From Sediminibacterium sp. (GTDB lineage Bacteria > Bacteroidota > Bacteroidia > Chitinophagales > Chitinophagaceae): 64,000 bases of DNA. The notes below the pieces were generated by a model, which saw only the letters and a program-made list of their open reading frames with translations, was not told the DNA's origin and did no database searches. Positions 1-9,000 of the stretch are shown here, piece by piece. The translations under genes and the position numbers were made by a program. The DNA lies in assembly GCF_030695065.1 (NCBI RefSeq), contig NZ_JAUYTR010000016.1, forward strand, positions 62,001 through 126,000, given 5' to 3'. The first letter of the stretch is position 1; every line of letters starts with the position of its first letter.

Positions 1-701
1 AAAGAAATCCATCTTAGTTTGTTGGTGGTTATTTCATATCGTTCAATTTCTTTTGAACCGCTGTTGCCAGGTTGTTTAAATACCGATTGCAGGTAATCTA
101 ATGCAGTATTCTCATTCCAATTAAATAAAGGGTCTACCAATAATTGTGTGGTGTAAACAATAGACTCGTCGCCTTTGTATACTTTCATGTTTTGTTTTAC
201 GATATCGTCTTTATTGCCAACTCTAATTTTATAATTAACACCTGGTGCAATGCTTAACTCTTGTCCATAGGCAGTTGCAATAATACAAAAAGCAAGGTCT
301 GATTCAAGTAAGTTTTCGTTGTTTAAAGAAGATTTGATGGATCGGATGAATTCCGATTTTTCGTCTAATAAAATGACTCTGATACTAATTGCGCCAGTTA
401 CAATTGCGCCTGCATTATTAACAAAAGCATTGGGTGGTAAAATTAAACTGAAATGATCTGAAAAAATAATGGTTTTGCCATTTGACCCCAATAAGGTATC
501 GTTGTACTTATAAATAGATGTAGAATCACTGATTCTTTGTAATGCCAAACTGGTTATTGTAGAATAGGACCAGCTGGTATCATTCTGTTCATTACCTGCA
601 TAAGTAGTAAAATTTCCATCAGAAATCTCCTTATTGCAGGAAGCAATCAATACCAAGCCAATTGCTGCAAAAAGATAATATTTACTGAGTTTGAATAACA
701 T
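1..701 (-). CDS. Lipoprotein, 3' end outside window
   Basis: An open frame runs on the minus strand from ATG at 701 off the left edge (233 codons visible). The N-terminus is a lipoprotein signal: a charged start, a hydrophobic stretch (residues 8-20) and the lipobox LIASC with Cys22, followed by NKE, so an outer-membrane or periplasmic lipoprotein is inferred. The rest is beta-rich with no family I recognise. It starts 35 bases after the stop of the barrel-like protein at 737-2278, in the same orientation, so it is probably the third gene of the sigma-factor operon and may be part of, or a target of, that signalling unit. The C-terminus is not visible. Confidence 0.75.
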   Translation of the reverse strand, partial: MLFKLSKYYLFAAIGLVLIASCNKEISDGNFTTYAGNEQNDTSWSYSTITSLALQRISDSTSIYKYNDTLLGSNGKTIIFSDHFSLILPPNAFVNNAGAIVTGAISIRVILLDEKSEFIRSIKSSLNNENLLESDLAFCIIATAYGQELSIAPGVNYKIRVGNKDDIVKQNMKVYKGDESIVYTTQLLVDPLFNWNENTALDYLQSVFKQPGNSGSKEIERYEITTNKLRWIS

Positions 702-736
702 TACTATTGAGATACTTTGTTTGGTTTTATTGTTGC

Positions 737-2278
737 CTACCTTTTGTTTAAATTAAATCTAAGTCCCATTGCTAATCCACCAATACTGAAGCGTTGATTA
801 AAGGCAGCTTCAGGATTAGTCATATTAGATAAATTATACCTTAAGTAAGGTTCAAAAAATAATTGTGTAGCGTAATTAATTCTTTTAGTTACAGTTAATC
901 CTGCATACAATCCTAACCCAATATTACTTTTGTACACCATATTGGTTTCCTTGCTCAATGGCACTGCTGTTAAACTACTGTCTAGTATAACGCCTTGGTA
1001 CCAGCTAGATAAATTCACAATTACGCCTGCAGTTAATCCAATACTCAAATCGTCATTCCCAACTTGATAACTTGCCAATATTGGAATATCTAAACTTCTG
1101 AACCTGTTTTTAACTGTATTGGTCTTGTAACCAACTTGTGTTAAAATACTGGTATCTCTTACTAATAAAGTGTCTCCTGGCGCTCTAATAATAGATCGCA
1201 CTGTTACTACAGTTGTTGTTCTAGTTTCGTTTTCTGTTCTGTAGGTAAAGCGTTCGTTTATTTGAGAATATTGTAATCCCGTTTTAATGGCGAAGTTGTC
1301 GTTTAACGGTTTTACAATTCTAAATCCTGCAGAAAACCCTGGTCTTAAAGACTCACTACTGTCTTTTCTGCTCAATAATTGAGGACTGGCTGTATTATTT
1401 GTTACTGATTTAAATGGCATATCAGGTGAAACAAATACTTCTAAATCCCAATCCGTATTTCTCATCTTTCTATCAGTTGGACAAATCACTACATTTTTGA
1501 AACTAGATGCATGATTGTATGCGCTCATTTCTTTGTTAAAGAGGGCAGAGAGATTCCTTTTTTGTTTAATGAATGCATTCTCTGCTTTTTGAGATAATTC
1601 ATACATTTCTATGTCCTCGGTTAATTTAACTTCTTCAGTTAACTCGTTATTGTATGTATTCCGTTCTACAATTGCTTGGTTTTTATTTTTGATGGATTGA
1701 TCAAAAGGGAAAACCGACTCCGATTGCTTGAATGATTGAGTGATATTTTTCTTATTTAATTTCCAACTTATTTTGTTTTCGGTAGCTCTGTTAATTTTAG
1801 AATCTGTAGTTGTTTTTGTTGCGTTGTTTTCAATTACTAACGCAGACTCCGTTTTTTCTTGTATGCTGTCTAATTGGCTAGAAGAGGGTATTTCGTTGTT
1901 TACTTGCTTGTTTGCTGGGCTTTCTAACTGAACTGCTTCTGCTTCTTCATTGGTGAATGGGTTCCCGTTCATGAATAGGTATGCAGCTGAAGTACCTGCT
2001 AAAACAAGTAATAAGATAGATGCTGCAGCCATGTATTTTTTGGGGAGCCAAAAAAAGATTCTTCTTCTTTTTTCTTCCGCTGGTTTTATTCTATTCCAAA
2101 AATCGTTAGGAACAGCGGCACTATGGTTGTATAATTTGTGTTGGATGAATTCGTCAAAACCATCTTTAGGGCCAGATAGGTCTTGAGCTGCAATTTTATC
2201 CCATAACCCATTGGGCACACTTGAAGTGTACTGCTGTAGTTTTTGGTTAAAAATGATATCAAATTCCTTATTGGTCAT
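737..2278 (-). CDS. Membrane-anchored protein with C-terminal barrel-like region, possible anti-sigma/sensor
   Basis: 513 residues. Residues 1-80 are charged and presumably cytoplasmic. They hold two ungapped 24-residue repeats (6-29 and 41-64), each with a F-D start, K-L, V-P-N, W and final I. One transmembrane helix lies at about 83-103. A low-complexity, N/K/E-rich linker follows, and from about residue 275 a beta-rich region resembles the PorT/OMP_b-brl families, ending in alternating hydrophobic residues. Its ATG overlaps the stop of the ECF sigma gene by one base (TAATG), which suggests translational coupling. Cytoplasmic regions with W-x-x-I motifs next to ECF sigma genes are common in Bacteroidota. 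An anti-sigma role is inferred from context only; no classical zinc anti-sigma motif is present. Confidence 0.7.
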   Translation of the reverse strand: MTNKEFDIIFNQKLQQYTSSVPNGLWDKIAAQDLSGPKDGFDEFIQHKLYNHSAAVPNDFWNRIKPAEEKRRRIFFWLPKKYMAAASILLLVLAGTSAAYLFMNGNPFTNEEAEAVQLESPANKQVNNEIPSSSQLDSIQEKTESALVIENNATKTTTDSKINRATENKISWKLNKKNITQSFKQSESVFPFDQSIKNKNQAIVERNTYNNELTEEVKLTEDIEMYELSQKAENAFIKQKRNLSALFNKEMSAYNHASSFKNVVICPTDRKMRNTDWDLEVFVSPDMPFKSVTNNTASPQLLSRKDSSESLRPGFSAGFRIVKPLNDNFAIKTGLQYSQINERFTYRTENETRTTTVVTVRSIIRAPGDTLLVRDTSILTQVGYKTNTVKNRFRSLDIPILASYQVGNDDLSIGLTAGVIVNLSSWYQGVILDSSLTAVPLSKETNMVYKSNIGLGLYAGLTVTKRINYATQLFFEPYLRYNLSNMTNPEAAFNQRFSIGGLAMGLRFNLNKR

Positions 2279-2814
2279 TAAACGGCAATCTTTTGAAGTT
2301 GCAGGATTTGTGCCTGCAACATTTTTCGGGCTTTTACCAATTGACTTCTACTGGTTCCAGCTTGAATATTCAACATTTGGGCAATCTCGTCGTGACTATA
2401 ACCCTCAATCACACTTAGGTTAAACACCATCCTATATCCTTCGGGTAAAGCACCAATCAATTTCAATAAGTCTTCTTCGCCTAAATAAGTAAATGCACTT
2501 GGATCAATCGAAGGAAGGTCTGCATGATGGTCGTCAATCTCTTTAAAACTCATTTTCTTTCGTTCTAAATGCCTGATTGCCGTATTCACCACAATTCTTC
2601 TAATCCAGCCCTCAAATGAGCCTTCAAATTTGAATTGATTAATGTATTGGAACACTTTTACAAACGCATCTTGTAACATGTCTTCCGCTTCCATATTGTC
2701 CTGAGCATACCTCACACATACGCCCATCATTTTACCCGCGTGACGCTCAAATAGCGTACGCTGGCAGGAAGGGTCCTGTTTTATACAGCCTTTTATCAAC
2801 TCGTGCTCTGTCAA
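2278..2814 (-). CDS. ECF-type RNA polymerase sigma factor
   Basis: 178 residues, the normal ECF length. Region 2 lies at about 25-90 (the A-E-D-M-L-Q-D-A-F-x-K-V-F helix, then F-E-G-W-I-R-R-I-x-x-N). Region 4 lies at about 115-165 (L-P-E-G-Y-R-x-V-F-N, then G-Y-S-H-D-E-I-A and S-R-S-Q-L-x-K-A-R). It would recruit core RNA polymerase to a regulon that cannot be read from this window. The start is TTG at 2814: no in-frame ATG lies between it and the upstream stop at 2821-2823, and the residues after it match the family's usual beginning. It is followed directly by the membrane protein at 737-2278, its likely regulator or partner. Confidence 0.92.
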   Translation of the reverse strand: MTEHELIKGCIKQDPSCQRTLFERHAGKMMGVCVRYAQDNMEAEDMLQDAFVKVFQYINQFKFEGSFEGWIRRIVVNTAIRHLERKKMSFKEIDDHHADLPSIDPSAFTYLGEEDLLKLIGALPEGYRMVFNLSVIEGYSHDEIAQMLNIQAGTSRSQLVKARKMLQAQILQLQKIAV

Positions 2815-2900
2815 ATGAGGTTAATTTAGGGTTGACATAATATAGAGGGCCTGTTCAGTTAAAATGCTGCCTGAGTGGTCTAAACTAGACAAATATGACT

Positions 2901-2926
2901 AAAAAAGCCCCTATATGAGTAGGGGC
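2901..2926 (-). terminator. Rho-independent terminator of the carboxylate-amine ligase gene
   Basis: A 7-bp stem GCCCCTA/TAGGGGC (2907-2913 with 2920-2926) has a 6-base loop. On the minus strand it is followed by six T (A-run 2901-2906 on plus). It lies 27 bases beyond the stop of the gene at 2953-4062 and separates it from the sigma operon. Confidence 0.85.
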
Positions 2927-2952
2927 AGTATGATTTTATCATTATTTTAAGC

Positions 2953-4062
2953 TTAGACACTTAAAAATTGGTCGTGAATATAGTCTACCACACTAATTAA
3001 GCTCCCCGTTTCTTTATAAACTTTTAATTGTCTATCGGCACCTGTACCAACTTCAAATATTTTGGCTACATGTTCTACCACATGTCTACTACCTAGTTCG
3101 TCAACAACATCATCTACAAAATCAAGTAATTCATAAATCAAAGCCTTGGTATCTACTTCCGTTTCTTTCCCAAAATCAATCAATTTGCCTTCAATTCCAT
3201 ATCTGCTGGCTCTCCATTTATTCTCATTAATCAATGATCGTTGATAAATCATGAAGTTGAGGTTCTGGTTTCTGAGTTTATAAATTTTAGCACAAATAGC
3301 TTGAAACAAAGCTGCAATGGTCATGGTTTCCATTATATTCATTGGTACATCACATATTCTGAATTCCACTGTATTAAAAAAAGGATGTACCCTTAAGTCC
3401 CACCATATTTTCTTTGCGTTGTCTATGCAGTTGGTCTTAATTAAAAGGTTCACATAATTTTCATATGCTTCAAAACTTTCAAAATGATCTGGGATACCTG
3501 TTCTTGGGAACTTATCAAAAACTTTGGTTCGGAAAGATTTATAACCAGTATCCCTAGATTCCCAAAAAGGAGAGTTGGTACTTAATGCATATACATGCGG
3601 TAAAAAATAACGAGCTGTATTGGCTATATGAATGGCCATTTTTCGGTCTTCCATTCCAACATGTACATGAAGACCAAAAATTAGATTACTCCTTGCTGCT
3701 TCTTGTAATTCGTTTACTATTTGGTTGTACCGAACATGGTCTGTAATTAATTGATTTTCCCAATGGCTAAATGGATGTGTGCCAGATGCGCCAACCCAAA
3801 GACCTAATTCACCGGCAATTTGTGCAATATTCCCTCTAAGTGAAGCCACATCCTTAAAAGCCTCGTCTATATCTTTACAAATATCTGTTCCAACTTCTAC
3901 AACGGCTTGGTGCATTTCGGCTTTAACCTTGTCTTTCATAGAGAGCTGACCTACTTGTACTATTTTTTGCTCATGACTTTTTAACTCCCTAGAAATGGGA
4001 TCAATTACCATGTATTCTTCTTCAACTCCTAAAGTAAAATGCTTAAAACTTAAATTAGACAT
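2953..4062 (-). CDS. Carboxylate-amine ligase, GCS2/YbdK family
   Basis: 369 residues, typical of the YbdK-type glutamate-cysteine ligase family (ATP-dependent amide bond formation between a carboxylate and an amine). The glutamine-synthetase-like fold is marked by G-V-E-E-E at 12-16, G-A-S-G-T-H-P-F at 91-98 and H-V-H-V-G at 132-136, with E-F-R-I-C-D-V-P further on, all of which fit metal and ATP binding. Family members have weak gamma-glutamylcysteine ligase activity; the real substrate is generally unknown. It lies 23 bases downstream of the ATP-grasp gene (4086-5039) in the same direction, so the two ligases probably act in one pathway, with the divergent esterase at 5158 as a third member. 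Confidence 0.88.
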   Translation of the reverse strand: MSNLSFKHFTLGVEEEYMVIDPISRELKSHEQKIVQVGQLSMKDKVKAEMHQAVVEVGTDICKDIDEAFKDVASLRGNIAQIAGELGLWVGASGTHPFSHWENQLITDHVRYNQIVNELQEAARSNLIFGLHVHVGMEDRKMAIHIANTARYFLPHVYALSTNSPFWESRDTGYKSFRTKVFDKFPRTGIPDHFESFEAYENYVNLLIKTNCIDNAKKIWWDLRVHPFFNTVEFRICDVPMNIMETMTIAALFQAICAKIYKLRNQNLNFMIYQRSLINENKWRASRYGIEGKLIDFGKETEVDTKALIYELLDFVDDVVDELGSRHVVEHVAKIFEVGTGADRQLKVYKETGSLISVVDYIHDQFLSV

Positions 4063-4085
4063 ATGCTAAAACTGATATAGACTGA

Positions 4086-5039
4086 TTAATAAAGTGGCTT
4101 TCCGTTGGCGCTTCTTTTTATGTACTCACCCCAAGTTAAATTGTCTTTTCCGTCTTCTTGAGCCAGGGCTTTTTCAATTGCATAATTTGCTGCTGTTTCA
4201 ACTACCCAGTCAAAATTCTCTTGGCCAACACTTTTAATATCTGCATCTGGTGCAGGATTGCAAAAATCAATTGCATATGGAACTCCGTCTCTTAAAGCCA
4301 ATTCAACTGTATTAAAATCGTATCCTAGATATTGATTAATCTTAAGTACTATATCCGTCATCATTTTTAGCTTTTCTGCTGAAGGTTTAAAATCTGCAGC
4401 ATACCTGAGATGGTGTGGGTTTCTGGGTTCATAAGACATGATGCGTACATGCTTTCCTCCAATACAGTAACAACGATAATACTCTTCAAAAACAATTTCC
4501 TCTTGAAGCAACATGACCAACTGCCCTGTTTCGGCGTGCTTTTCAAAAAAGTCATTCATGTCGGTTAGTTTGTACACATTTTTCCATCCACCTCCAGCAA
4601 ATGGTTTCATGTATGCAGGGAATCCTACGTAGTTAAATATTCCTTCCCAATCTAATGGGTAAGACAAATTACTAAAAGATAATTCAGCTGTATCGGTTGG
4701 CAATTCTTTAGAAGGGAGAATTACCGTTTTGGGTACAGCTACTTCAATTTTTGTTGATAAACAGTTATTGAAAAATTTCTCATCGGCACTCCACCAAAAT
4801 GGATTATTAATCACAGCTGTTCCACAAAGTGCTGCGTTTTTTAAGTATGCTCTATAAAATGGTACATCTTGACTAATACGATCAATGATTACTGCATAAC
4901 CACTGCTTTCTCCTTGAACTACTTTATCTATTTTTACGGGCTCTGCTGTAATACCCTTTACTTGTTTGCTATTGATTCTTTCAACAAATGCATTAGGGAA
5001 ACTTCTTTCTTGCCCAAAGAGGATACCTATTTTTTTCAT
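4086..5039 (-). CDS. ATP-grasp family ligase
   Basis: 317 residues. The N-terminal third looks like a pre-ATP-grasp Rossmann-type domain. The ATP-binding core shows Y-M-K-P-F-A-G-G-G at 143-151 (phosphate loop), Q-E-E-I at 179-182, and the metal-binding end A-I-D-F-C-N-P-A-P-D at 256-265. ATP-grasp enzymes activate a carboxylate as an acyl phosphate and join it to an amine or thiol. No signal peptide, so cytosolic. It is first in a two-gene minus-strand unit with the GCS2-type ligase at 2953 and divergent from the esterase at 5158. I cannot assign a substrate; RimK, D-Ala-D-Ala ligase and glutathione synthetase are more distant. Confidence 0.8.
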   Translation of the reverse strand: MKKIGILFGQERSFPNAFVERINSKQVKGITAEPVKIDKVVQGESSGYAVIIDRISQDVPFYRAYLKNAALCGTAVINNPFWWSADEKFFNNCLSTKIEVAVPKTVILPSKELPTDTAELSFSNLSYPLDWEGIFNYVGFPAYMKPFAGGGWKNVYKLTDMNDFFEKHAETGQLVMLLQEEIVFEEYYRCYCIGGKHVRIMSYEPRNPHHLRYAADFKPSAEKLKMMTDIVLKINQYLGYDFNTVELALRDGVPYAIDFCNPAPDADIKSVGQENFDWVVETAANYAIEKALAQEDGKDNLTWGEYIKRSANGKPLY

Positions 5040-5157
5040 AATTGCAGTTTTTAAGGTTGATTTGTAATTTAAGCTATCTATACATAAATAAAAAAATATC
5101 GCTATCTATTTTTAATACGATGCCCTATTTTTCATTCATTACCCTATTTTTGATATT
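5040..5157. promoter_or_regulatory. Divergent control region with two pairs of direct repeats
   Basis: This 118-base AT-rich spacer lies between the ATP-grasp gene (minus) and the esterase (plus). GCTATCTAT occurs at 5073-5081 and 5101-5109 (28-base period). CCCTATTTTT occurs at 5123-5132 and 5142-5151 (19-base period). The second CCCTATTTTT contains a perfect Bacteroidota -7 box, TATTTTTG at 5145-5152, only 5 bases before the esterase ATG, so its transcript may have almost no leader. The repeats could bind a regulator of both units; that is inference. Confidence 0.45.
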
Positions 5158-5973
5158 ATGTCTAATCATATTATTATTCAACCACCTATAATGGAAATGG
5201 AGACCAGTGTGGTTCATTCTGAATATTTAGAACGAGATGTTGCCATCAATATTTACTTGCCATCTAAAATACATTACCTAGATCAGGTAAGTCTTTTATT
5301 AATAAATGATGGTCAAGATTTAATTAAAATGTCTTTTGATAAACTCTTTACTGAGTTATTAACCAATGGAAGTATTGAGCCAATTGTATGTGTAGGCATT
5401 CATTGTGGTCCGGAACGTAAAATGGAGTATGGCACTGCGTATTCTGCAGATTTTGATGGAAGAGGCGCTAAAGCAGGGTTGTATAGTAAATTTATTTTTG
5501 ATGAGCTATTGCCCTTTATTAGAAAGAAATACAATGCTCCATCATTCAAAGACAAATCATTTGCCGGATTTTCTTTAGGCGCATTAAGTGCTTTAGATAT
5601 TGCATGGAACAATGCCAGCGAGTTTAGAAAAATTGGATTATTTAGTCCTTCTCTTTGGTGGCGAAGAAAAGCCTATGAAGACGGTTATGATGATGAACAA
5701 GATAGATTGATGCATTTGCAAATTCGAAAGGGGAAGTTTCATCCATGGCTGCAATTTTTTATTGAATGCGGTGAATTAGATGAAACTGCAGATAGAAATA
5801 ATAACGGAATAATTGATTCTATTGATGATGCATTAGATTTAATTGTTGCTTTAAAAGCAAAGGGGTATACCGAAAACCATATTCAGTATTTGCAAGTGGA
5901 AGAAGGTAAACACGATATTGAAACTTGGGGTAAAATAATGCCTCAATTTCTACAATGGGGTTGGGGTAAATAA
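5158..5973 (+). CDS. Alpha/beta-hydrolase, putative esterase (esterase D-like) with EF-hand-like loop
   Basis: 271 residues in the putative esterase family (PF00756 type). The nucleophile elbow is G-F-S-L-G at 137-141 (Ser139). A C-terminal E-E-G-K-H-D at 248-253 supplies the likely catalytic His252. N-D-G-Q-D at 50-54 is the usual strand-end motif of this family. No signal peptide, so cytosolic. Residues 212-223 spell a canonical EF-hand-like loop (D, N, N, G, I, D, D at positions 1, 3, 5, 6, 8, 9, 12), which suggests bound calcium. It is divergent from the two amide-forming ligases at 2953 and 4086 and may hydrolyse or transfer their product. The gene ends at a strong bidirectional terminator. 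Confidence 0.85.
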   Translation: MSNHIIIQPPIMEMETSVVHSEYLERDVAINIYLPSKIHYLDQVSLLLINDGQDLIKMSFDKLFTELLTNGSIEPIVCVGIHCGPERKMEYGTAYSADFDGRGAKAGLYSKFIFDELLPFIRKKYNAPSFKDKSFAGFSLGALSALDIAWNNASEFRKIGLFSPSLWWRRKAYEDGYDDEQDRLMHLQIRKGKFHPWLQFFIECGELDETADRNNNGIIDSIDDALDLIVALKAKGYTENHIQYLQVEEGKHDIETWGKIMPQFLQWGWGK

Positions 5974-6010
5974 AACCTTGTATAATTTCTACTAATGGTA
6001 ATAAACAAAA

Positions 6011-6040
6011 GAGTCCCGAAAAAATTTCGGGACTCTTTTT
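6011..6040. terminator. Bidirectional terminator between esterase and receptor genes
   Basis: An 11-bp perfect stem GAGTCCCGAAA/TTTCGGGACTC (6011-6021 with 6025-6035) has a 3-base loop. It is followed by TTTTT on plus, with an A-rich run (6003-6010) that gives a T-run on minus. It serves both the plus-strand esterase and the minus-strand receptor ending at 6058. Confidence 0.92.
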
Positions 6041-6057
6041 ATTTGTAAGCAATTATA

Positions 6058-9000
6058 TTAGAAAATATAACGAACACCTAATTGCATAGACCATGTGCTG
6101 GCTAAGCTTAGGTTATCTTGCCATGGCTTAGTTACCAACTGGCCACCTTGTTGTTGTAAGTTGAATGTAGGACGACCTTGTGCATCATAACCTCTAAAGA
6201 GTAGGGGCTGAGCGGTAGTTACAATTTGTCTTACACCAGATGACTTGAACAACATATTTCCAAAGTTGAAAATGTCGGCTGTAACTTGAATGGTATGTTT
6301 GCGATTACCAATATTGGTGAAAATGTCTTGAACAACTCTTAAGTCAAAACGACTAACCCAAGGTAAATATGCTTCATTACGACCAGCATACTTGCCAATA
6401 TTTTTTCTTAAATATGGACTGTTTTGAACAAATTGTTGCCATGCAGCTGTTTGCTCAGCAACAGATCTTGCAGGGTTTCCACCACTAGCAGCTTGTGCAA
6501 CAAAATTTGGAACATAAGTAATATGCATTAAATCAGAAGCGTTATTTCCATCATTATTAATGTCTCCATTGTAAGTGTAGCTGAAGTTATTTCCTCTAGC
6601 AATCTCACCAAATAAGCTGAAAGTAGTAGCTAGATTTTTACCATAGTTAAGCTTGTAAGATAAAGACGTAATGATTCTGTCTGGATTCACATATGCTGAG
6701 TTGAATAATTGTTGGTCATTCTGTGTTCCAGTAGTTGGGTTACTCTGCCAAGTAGAAGTAGCCTGGCTACCTGGGTTAGCTGTTAACTCATTTGCATAAC
6801 TCTTAGTGTAAGCAATCATTCCAGAGAATCCACTTTGAGTGGTCTTAGTTAATTGAACAGTGAAAGATCCACTATTACCTTTAGATGCATTTTCTAATAT
6901 TATAGCAGATCCAATATTGCTGTATACTCTTCTATCAGCAGTTGTTGCAAATCTACCTCTGGTGTCATCTCCATTCGAAATTACAGCGTTAGTATTACGC
7001 TGGTTAGCATTTCTCATGATCACCGCGTTAATATCTTTGGTTAATAAGGCTTCAACTGTTAAACCCCAACCATTGCCTAGTTTTTTATCGAATGCGATAT
7101 TGGTTCTCCAAATTTGAGGGAAGCGGAATTCCTTGTCCATCAATACTACATTCGCATTATTTGGTAACACGCCTGCAACTGGGCTAAAGCTTCCGCGGTA
7201 AGCATCTGGATTTGGGTTGAATAAGAAATTACCTAATAGAGCAGGATTCGTAACCGCCTGACTAGCTTGGTACATTTGGCTATTACCTGGCATATTGGTT
7301 AAGTATACAAAAGGAATTCTTCCTGTAAATAAACCGGTACCTCCTCTAACAACAATGTTCTCATCGTCAATTTTGTAACGGAAACCAATTCTTGGAGAGA
7401 AATAAACAGAGTTTTGCTTAGGCCACTCACTGGTTTTGAAATTGGTTGGTACGCCATTTCTATCAGGGAATGAAAGTGCCGATACATTAGGATTCTCTAA
7501 TGGAGCTTCTGGGAATAATACTTTATCAATTCTTATTCCGTAAGTTAACTTGAAGTTTTCGTTCACGTTAAATTCATCCTGTGCATAAATGCCTAATTGA
7601 CCCACTTTTAAATCTGCTGCATAAACAGATGGTTTATTAGGATCTAAAGAGAAAGTATAAGAGAATGCTGCTGGAGCTCTGTTGGTAATAAAATCATTTA
7701 ATGAATTAAATGCATAGTAGCTAGCAGAACCTGGCATAAACATATTACCTACACTTTGGTACTCATAAGAAGCTCCACCTGTAATGGTGTGCTTACCAGC
7801 ATAGTAAGTAAAGTTATTGGTAACAGTGAACACATCATTTTTAACATCGTTGTTTCTGGTAAATGGATCTGAACCAGCTGACATATAGTTTTGTCCATTG
7901 TTATTGAAAATATCAATAGTAGGGAAGAAACCTCCATCAATTGAACGAGTTGCTTGAATCTTAGAGAAAGTAGCAATAAACTGGTTAGAGAATTTGCCAC
8001 CAAAAGATGAATTCAATTCCAATGATCCTGTTCTTACAACGTCTTTGAATTTATAGTTAGAATTAGAAAAAGACATTGAGTTCAAGCTGAAACGGTTATT
8101 CGGTAAACGTGATATTGAACCTCCGCCAGCAGGAGTAAATGTTGGGTTATTTGGAACACTTGATCCATTTAATTGCTGGTCGTTAAAGCTTGTTAAATCA
8201 CTATACTTCAAGGTTAACTTGTGATTGTTGTTGATGTTCCAGTCAATTTTAGCTAAGATTTTTGTATTCTTAGTACTAAAATTCGGGAAGTTGTCAAAAG
8301 AACCTGGGTCGTAACCGTAAGCAGTTCTTAAATGATTTGCAAATTTGTTTAATGAATCAACACTAGTATTACTAACATTACCAGCTCCAGAACCACCTCT
8401 TGGGCTGAATGTAATACCTGGTTGGCTTCTTTCTTCATTCTCGTATGAACCAAAGAAGAACAATTTGTTTTTAATAATAGCACCGCCTAAAGTAGCACCA
8501 TAAATTTTATTACTAGATTTTACTTGAGCAGGTAACTTAACATCACCTACATTGGTACCGTTGTAATCTTGGTTTCTATACAAACCATAAAATGTTCCTT
8601 TTAAAGTATTGGTACCGCTTTTAGTTACGGCGTTAATACCAGCACCTGTAAAACCAGATTGTCTTACGTCAAATGGAGCTATGTTAACAGAAACTTCTTC
8701 AATTGCATCAATTGATATAGGGCTTGCTCCACCACCAGGTAATGGATCAGAACTTAAACCAAAGTTGTTGTTTAAGTTAGCACCATCCACTTGTGTGTTG
8801 TTGAATCGGCCATCTCTACCAGCAAAGCTTGTACCGTTGGCTTGTGGGGTAACACGAGTGAAGTCTGTAATGCTACGACTGATGGTAGGCATTGTACTTA
8901 ACATGCGTTGATTAATCACAGTAGAAGCTCCACCAGATTTATCTCCACTAGATTTTTTCTTCAATGCATTTACCACTACTTCACTCAATACTTTAGACTC

